A stretch of 17,110 bases of DNA from JAJECS01 sp034428595 (GTDB taxonomy: Bacteria; Chloroflexota; UBA11872): NCBI GenBank assembly GCA_034428595.1, contig DAOUHO010000161.1:1-17110 (forward strand). Reading direction: 5' to 3'. Shown here piece after piece: positions 13,412 to 17,110 of the stretch; the first letter of the stretch is position 1; each line of letters starts with the position of its first letter. The notes under the pieces were generated by a model. The model saw nothing but the letters and a program-made list of their open reading frames with translations, made no database searches and had not been told where the DNA came from. Both the position numbers and the translations under genes were made by a program.

Positions 13412-14965
13412 ATGAGCCTGGGCGCCAACGGCATAGGACTCGTTGCCGTTGGCGCCCTGCTTGCTGTCGCGGCGACGGTCTACCTCGGGCTTCTGTCCGC
13501 GCGGCGCTTGACTCGACCGACCGCGCGCACACAAGTCGCCGAACAGCGGCGGTTCGCGCGCAACGCGATAACGCCGATTGCCGTCAGTCTGGTCGACCGG
13601 GCGCTGTTCTGGGTGTTCATGGTCGTTGTGCTTCGGTTCATCGGTCCGGAGGGCAACGGCCACTACGCCTTCGCGACGAATCTGCTGGCCTACTTCGCCG
13701 TCATCGTCGACTTCGGTCTCGGCACCCTGGTCACGCGCGACGTGGCCAGGGATGCGTCCGGACTGGAGCGCATCTTCAGGTCGGCGCTGGCCCTGCGCGC
13801 GCGTCTGCTGGCCATCAGCATGCCGGCCATGGTCGGCATCGCCCTCATCTATTGGGCCACCGGCGCCATCGACGGGCTGGCGCTGCTCACCACCGCGGTG
13901 CTGGCGCTGGGGCTGCCGTTGACGGCGGTGAACCAAGCCTATGCGGCCGTCTATGGCGCATGGGAGCGCATGGATCGTCGCGCGCTCGTGGTGGCTGGAA
14001 CCTCGGCGTTGACCGCCGGCCTTGGATTGCTGCTGCTTGCCGTCGGTCTTGGAGTCGTGGGGGTTGCGCTCGCGGGCCTGATCTCGAGCTGCGTCACCCT
14101 GATCGCCATTGGCCGGCCGGTCGGATTTGGGCTGCTGCGCCGGGCCTGGCGCATTCCGCGGGATGACCTGCGCGGCCTGGCGCGGGATGCGCTGCCGCTC
14201 ATGCTGAACAGCCTGCTGGCCACCGCATTCATCCAGATCGACATTCTCATCCTGCAGCCCATGCAGGGCACGGCGATCGTGGGGCACTACAACGCGGCGT
14301 TCAAATTCCTCAATGCGCTCAACATCCTGCCCTCGGCCATCGTGCTGGCCGCCTTCCCGCTCATGGCCCGTGCGTCCGCCGACCCGGCGGAGCTGAGGCG
14401 GTGGTTCACGCGAGCGTGGCGGATCTTGGCCACGGCCGCCGCGGCCGCCGTGGTGCTCCTCTTCGTCTTCGCCGAGCCGGTTGTCGAAACGCTGCTCGGG
14501 TCGGAATATCTGCCGCAAACCGCCACGGCGCTGGCGATCCTCATATGGTTTCTGCCGCTGAGCTACCTCAACGGAACGTTGCAGTACGTGGTGATCGCCT
14601 CGGACCGCCAGTGGAGGCTCACCCCGGTTTTTCTGACCGCCACGCTGATCAATGTGGGGCTGAACCTGGCGCTCGTGCCGACCTGGGGGTTTGAGGCGGC
14701 CGCGGCAACGACGATCGGGAGCGAGGTCGTCCTGCTGGCCGGCCTTGGCTGGATCCTGCGCCAGGACCGGCTGCTCGGCCGCGTGCTCGAGCCTGGCGTG
14801 CGCCCGGTAGCAGCCGCCGGCGTGGCGGCAGTGGTGGCGGTGTTGCTGCGCGACCTTTCGTGGATCGGCGCGGCGCTAGCGGCGATGGCCGCCTATGTCG
14901 TGGTGCTGACCATGATCGGCGGGCTACGGCTCGCCGCGATACGCGACTCACTGCGACTGTCATAG
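13412..14965 (+). CDS. Wzx-like polysaccharide flippase (MOP superfamily)
   Basis: A 517-residue polytopic membrane protein. From about residue 50 it matches lipid-linked oligosaccharide flippases: RRFARNAITPIAVSLVDRAL, VLRFIGPEGNGHYAFA, the DFGLGTLVTRDVAR segment, NQAYAAVYGAWERMD and the GHYNAAFKFLNALNILPSAI helix region. These proteins move undecaprenyl-linked glycans from the inner to the outer membrane leaflet. An extra hydrophobic helix (residues ~7-28) precedes the usual first helix, giving perhaps 15 membrane segments rather than 14. The ATG has no Shine-Dalgarno sequence (CTCCCTCCCC before it), so the start may be leaderless or slightly misplaced. Its partners here are likely the flanking glycosyltransferases and the LCP ligase-like protein. 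Confidence 0.88.
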   Translation: MSLGANGIGLVAVGALLAVAATVYLGLLSARRLTRPTARTQVAEQRRFARNAITPIAVSLVDRALFWVFMVVVLRFIGPEGNGHYAFATNLLAYFAVIVDFGLGTLVTRDVARDASGLERIFRSALALRARLLAISMPAMVGIALIYWATGAIDGLALLTTAVLALGLPLTAVNQAYAAVYGAWERMDRRALVVAGTSALTAGLGLLLLAVGLGVVGVALAGLISSCVTLIAIGRPVGFGLLRRAWRIPRDDLRGLARDALPLMLNSLLATAFIQIDILILQPMQGTAIVGHYNAAFKFLNALNILPSAIVLAAFPLMARASADPAELRRWFTRAWRILATAAAAAVVLLFVFAEPVVETLLGSEYLPQTATALAILIWFLPLSYLNGTLQYVVIASDRQWRLTPVFLTATLINVGLNLALVPTWGFEAAAATTIGSEVVLLAGLGWILRQDRLLGRVLEPGVRPVAAAGVAAVVAVLLRDLSWIGAALAAMAAYVVVLTMIGGLRLAAIRDSLRLS

Positions 14966-14994
14966 CGCGGCGACTCCGGAGAGAAGCGCCGTGC
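14965..14994. terminator. Possible bidirectional terminator hairpin between convergent genes
   Basis: GCGCGGCG (14965-14972) pairs with CGCCGTGC (14987-14994) over 8 bp with one G-U pair, around a 14-base loop that itself contains CTCCGGAG. It sits in the 57-base gap between the convergent flippase and GT39 genes. There is no T tract, so the call is tentative. Confidence 0.35.
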
Positions 14995-15022
14995 AAGTGC
15001 TTGCCGGCCGCGGCGCCTGGCT

Positions 15023-16999
15023 TCAGCTCGACTCGGCCCCACCCTGCCCACCAAGAGACGGCGGCACGAATGCCGTGCGGCCGAGCCATATGCCCTTTTG
15101 GCCAACATACGTCCGCAGGGCGAACTCACCTGAAACCGGCAGACCCTCGCCCTCGGGTCCCACAAAGGCCATGAAGGTCTGGTAGGTGCCCGGCGGGGCG
15201 TCGACTGGAATCCAAAGCCCCGTGCGGACTTCATGGATATCGCCGGGGGACCAGGCCGAGGTGCGTTGGCCATTGAAGTTCTGCGCGTGGAATTCCTTGG
15301 AATAGACCGCGCCGGTCGGGCCTTCCACCCACACACGTATCCGCAAGTCGTAGTCGACCGGCGCCGACATCGCCAGGCGGATGCTGAACCGCATGCCGTC
15401 GCCCGCCTCCCGCGGCCCCTGGTCTTCTCGGTGGCCGGTGAACCACATTTCAGCCATCTCGAAGTCGTCATTGACGCTGATTTGGCCCTTGCGCTTCACG
15501 AAGTCGTAGACGTGCGTCATGTATAGCTGGAGCACGCCGTTGCGGTATACCTCGGACCGCGCTTGCCACAAGTAGCGTGTGAGCCACGTCTCGGTGAGAT
15601 TCTGGGGGTCCGCCTGTTCCAGGCCCGCCAGCACTACCCATACGCGGTTGTGGTTCCGCGCGGCCTGCCCCAGCTTGCGTTCGACCTCCAGCACGTCCAC
15701 GGCCGGCGGCACCTCGTCGGGGAGGAGCCAGACATCGACCTTGTCGAGGAAGTCTGGGAAGTAGTGCCGCCAGAACCACCCTTGCCAGGGACCGGCGAGC
15801 ACGACTGCGTCGCGGAACTTGGTCTGGTCGATTCCGGGGCGACCGGGTCGCGCGAGTGTCTCGATGGTCGTGGTGATCGATCGGTAGTCGCCCCGCACGT
15901 AGTCGGTGAAATAGGCGCGACTCGCCGCAACCGGCCCGACCAACAGCACGAGCGCGACCCCCGTGGCGGCCAAACTCCGTAGCGGAATTCGCGGTGCGGC
16001 GTCGAATGCCGCGGCCACGAGCACGCCGATCGCGGGGATCGCCGGTAGGAGATATCGCGGCTGATAGGGCTTGTCGAAAATGAGCAGCAGCGCGAGAAAA
16101 GCGACCACCGACGCCGCGAATCCGAGCATGAGCCCCCCACGGCGGCGGATGACGACGGCGGCGACGCCGCCCACCACGAGCACCGCGGCGCCGACGGCAA
16201 ATGCGGTTGAAAGCCGTCCGCTGCGCACCTCCTCCATGCCAACCAGCAGATCGAGCCACGCCATTCGGCCAATTTCGACCAGCAGCCCACGTGTGAGATT
16301 GCCGGTTCCAAAGGCCGGCAGGCTGTCGTGCAGCCCGCGCGCCAGGATCAGCCAGGGCAGCAGAATGGCCAGGCTCGCGGCGCCCACGGCGGCGAATACC
16401 AGCACGCGGCGCCGGCGCCGCCGCCAATGCCAGGGCAAGGCCAGCACCATGGCGGCGACCGCGATCGCAACGGTGAAGTCGATGTAGCTGCCCACCGCGA
16501 CGCAGATGGCCATTCCGAGCCAATCGCGCCGCCGTCCGGAGCGCATGGCACGCTCGAACAGCCAGAGCGAGAGCACGGCGAAGAGGGCCGCGGGCGCATA
16601 CATCCGCGCTTCGCGGCTGAAGAACACCAGCAGCGGTGACGTGGTGACGACCACGGCGGCGACCACCGCGGGCCAGGCCGCGACATAGCACCGGGCCAGG
16701 CGGTAGGTCGCGGGGATCAGCAGCAGCCCGAACGGGATCGACAATGCCCGCGCCATCGGCTCCGACTCGCCGAACCACCCGATCCACACGTTCAGCGCCA
16801 TGTAGTAGAGCGGCGGATGCTCAAACGGCGCCGCGGCCAGATCGGCCACGATGTCGAGCAAGCCGGCGCGCGCGTACCAGATGGCGGCAACCTCGTCGAA
16901 ATCGAAGTCGCCCAGCCCCTCCAGGTTCCACAGGCGCAGACCCGCCCCCAGCACGACGAGCAGCAGCACGGCTCGCTCGGGGGTGACGAAGCGCGCCAT
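15023..16999 (-). CDS. GT39/ArnT-like membrane glycosyltransferase with C-terminal soluble domain
   Basis: A 658-residue protein. The N-terminal ~400 residues are a polytopic PMT_2-type (GT-C fold) region: the first helix is followed by D31-F-D-F-D35-E36-VAAIWYA, the acidic loop that is catalytic in PMT/ArnT-type enzymes, then EHPPLYYM, FFSREARMYAP and DKPYQPRYLLPAIPA. Such enzymes use polyprenyl-phosphate sugars to glycosylate lipids or proteins on the outer membrane face. After the last helix there are ~250 soluble residues, ending in a beta-rich domain (about 505-645) with IRVWVEGPTGAVY, WIPVDAPPGTYQTFM and LRTYVGQKG. ATG 16999 is preceded by GGGGAG at good spacing and is preferred to ATG 17050, which would overlap the upstream gene. 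A glycosyltransferase stub ends 34 bases upstream. Confidence 0.87.
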   Translation of the reverse strand: MARFVTPERAVLLLVVLGAGLRLWNLEGLGDFDFDEVAAIWYARAGLLDIVADLAAAPFEHPPLYYMALNVWIGWFGESEPMARALSIPFGLLLIPATYRLARCYVAAWPAVVAAVVVTTSPLLVFFSREARMYAPAALFAVLSLWLFERAMRSGRRRDWLGMAICVAVGSYIDFTVAIAVAAMVLALPWHWRRRRRRVLVFAAVGAASLAILLPWLILARGLHDSLPAFGTGNLTRGLLVEIGRMAWLDLLVGMEEVRSGRLSTAFAVGAAVLVVGGVAAVVIRRRGGLMLGFAASVVAFLALLLIFDKPYQPRYLLPAIPAIGVLVAAAFDAAPRIPLRSLAATGVALVLLVGPVAASRAYFTDYVRGDYRSITTTIETLARPGRPGIDQTKFRDAVVLAGPWQGWFWRHYFPDFLDKVDVWLLPDEVPPAVDVLEVERKLGQAARNHNRVWVVLAGLEQADPQNLTETWLTRYLWQARSEVYRNGVLQLYMTHVYDFVKRKGQISVNDDFEMAEMWFTGHREDQGPREAGDGMRFSIRLAMSAPVDYDLRIRVWVEGPTGAVYSKEFHAQNFNGQRTSAWSPGDIHEVRTGLWIPVDAPPGTYQTFMAFVGPEGEGLPVSGEFALRTYVGQKGIWLGRTAFVPPSLGGQGGAESS

Positions 17000-17033
17000 C
17001 CGCCGCTCCCCGCCCGCAGCAGCCAAGCGCAAG

Positions 17034-17110
17034 CTACCCGCCGTAGGCATCGAGCGTCTGACGGGCGATGCGGCGCCAGGAGTAGCGGCGGGGCCCCGCC
17101 CGCGGCCCCC
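17034..17110 (-). CDS. C-terminal end of a glycosyltransferase (probably GT4/group 1), 5' part outside window
   Basis: On the minus strand the last 24 codons of a gene run in from the window edge and end in TAG at 17034-17036. The visible residues include RRYSWRRIARQTLDAYGG, which resembles the usual C-terminus of GT4-type (group 1) glycosyltransferases, where F/Y-S/T-W and a final helix ending in TL..Y are common. The spacing of 34 bases to the GT39 start suggests one operon. Identification rests on a short tail only. Confidence 0.6.
   Translation of the reverse strand, partial: GPRAGPRRYSWRRIARQTLDAYGG

Noticed and set aside
13251..13415. 55-codon frame overlapping the flippase start as ATGA
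   Set aside because: Any gene starting ATGA has a TGA in the overlapping frame; no ribosome binding site, and the composition is biased to Arg, Ser and Pro.
13094..14518. 474-codon minus-strand open frame rich in Gln, Arg, Gly and His
   Set aside because: Antisense to the flippase; no domain is recognisable and the composition is that of a GC-rich reverse frame.
15468..16787. 439-codon minus-strand open frame
   Set aside because: Different frame of the GT39-like gene; Arg/Ala/Gly-rich without motifs.

Overview
This is a GC-rich (roughly two-thirds G+C by eye), gene-dense bacterial window with short gaps and frequent GTG/TTG starts. The gene content suggests a free-living or host-associated member of the Chloroflexota. 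It includes a LytR-CpsA-Psr protein with a Pro/Thr-rich linker, an NHL propeller with an FG-P-type surface domain, PII-like cyclic-di-AMP receptors, an FmdB zinc ribbon, an IS110 element and several palindromic intergenic repeat types. The phylum assignment is an inference from style and content; no single gene proves it.

Layout. 1-~652: 3' part of an IS110-family insertion sequence, ending in a mosaic of palindromic repeats (653-838). 844-1239: DCC-type thiol-disulfide oxidoreductase. 1339-3075: two-gene operon of a uronate dehydrogenase-like SDR and an aldo/keto reductase. 3083-3240: dispersed repeats. 3306-5613: two tandem DarA-like c-di-AMP receptor paralogues, then a protein made of two fused amidohydrolase barrels, the first of which has lost most metal ligands. 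5715-6378: Phd/VapB-type antitoxin and PIN toxin with a palindromic operator. 6397-6469: tRNA-Thr(CGU) on the minus strand, followed by an inverted copy of the 3083 repeat. 6662-7895: minus-strand HAD phosphatase and FmdB zinc-ribbon protein, overlapping. 8032-9186: GT9 glycosyltransferase. 9191-9970: MutY-like glycosylase without the NUDIX-like C-terminal domain. 10082-17110: an envelope-related block of LCP lipoprotein, Tat-exported NHL/FG-P surface protein, Wzx-like flippase, GT39-like membrane glycosyltransferase with a C-terminal soluble domain, and the last 24 residues of another glycosyltransferase.

How the genes fit together. The right half (GT9, LCP, NHL surface protein, flippase, GT39, GT stub) looks like machinery for building, flipping and attaching a cell-surface glycopolymer or glycoprotein. 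The left-centre is metabolic and accessory: possible sugar-acid oxidation (uronate dehydrogenase, aldo/keto reductase, perhaps an amidohydrolase-family lactonase), nucleotide second-messenger sensing, and mobile or addiction elements. No CRISPR array, prophage, integrase or biosynthetic megacluster is visible. The most unusual items are the half-dead tandem amidohydrolase and the paired divergent c-di-AMP receptors directly upstream of it.
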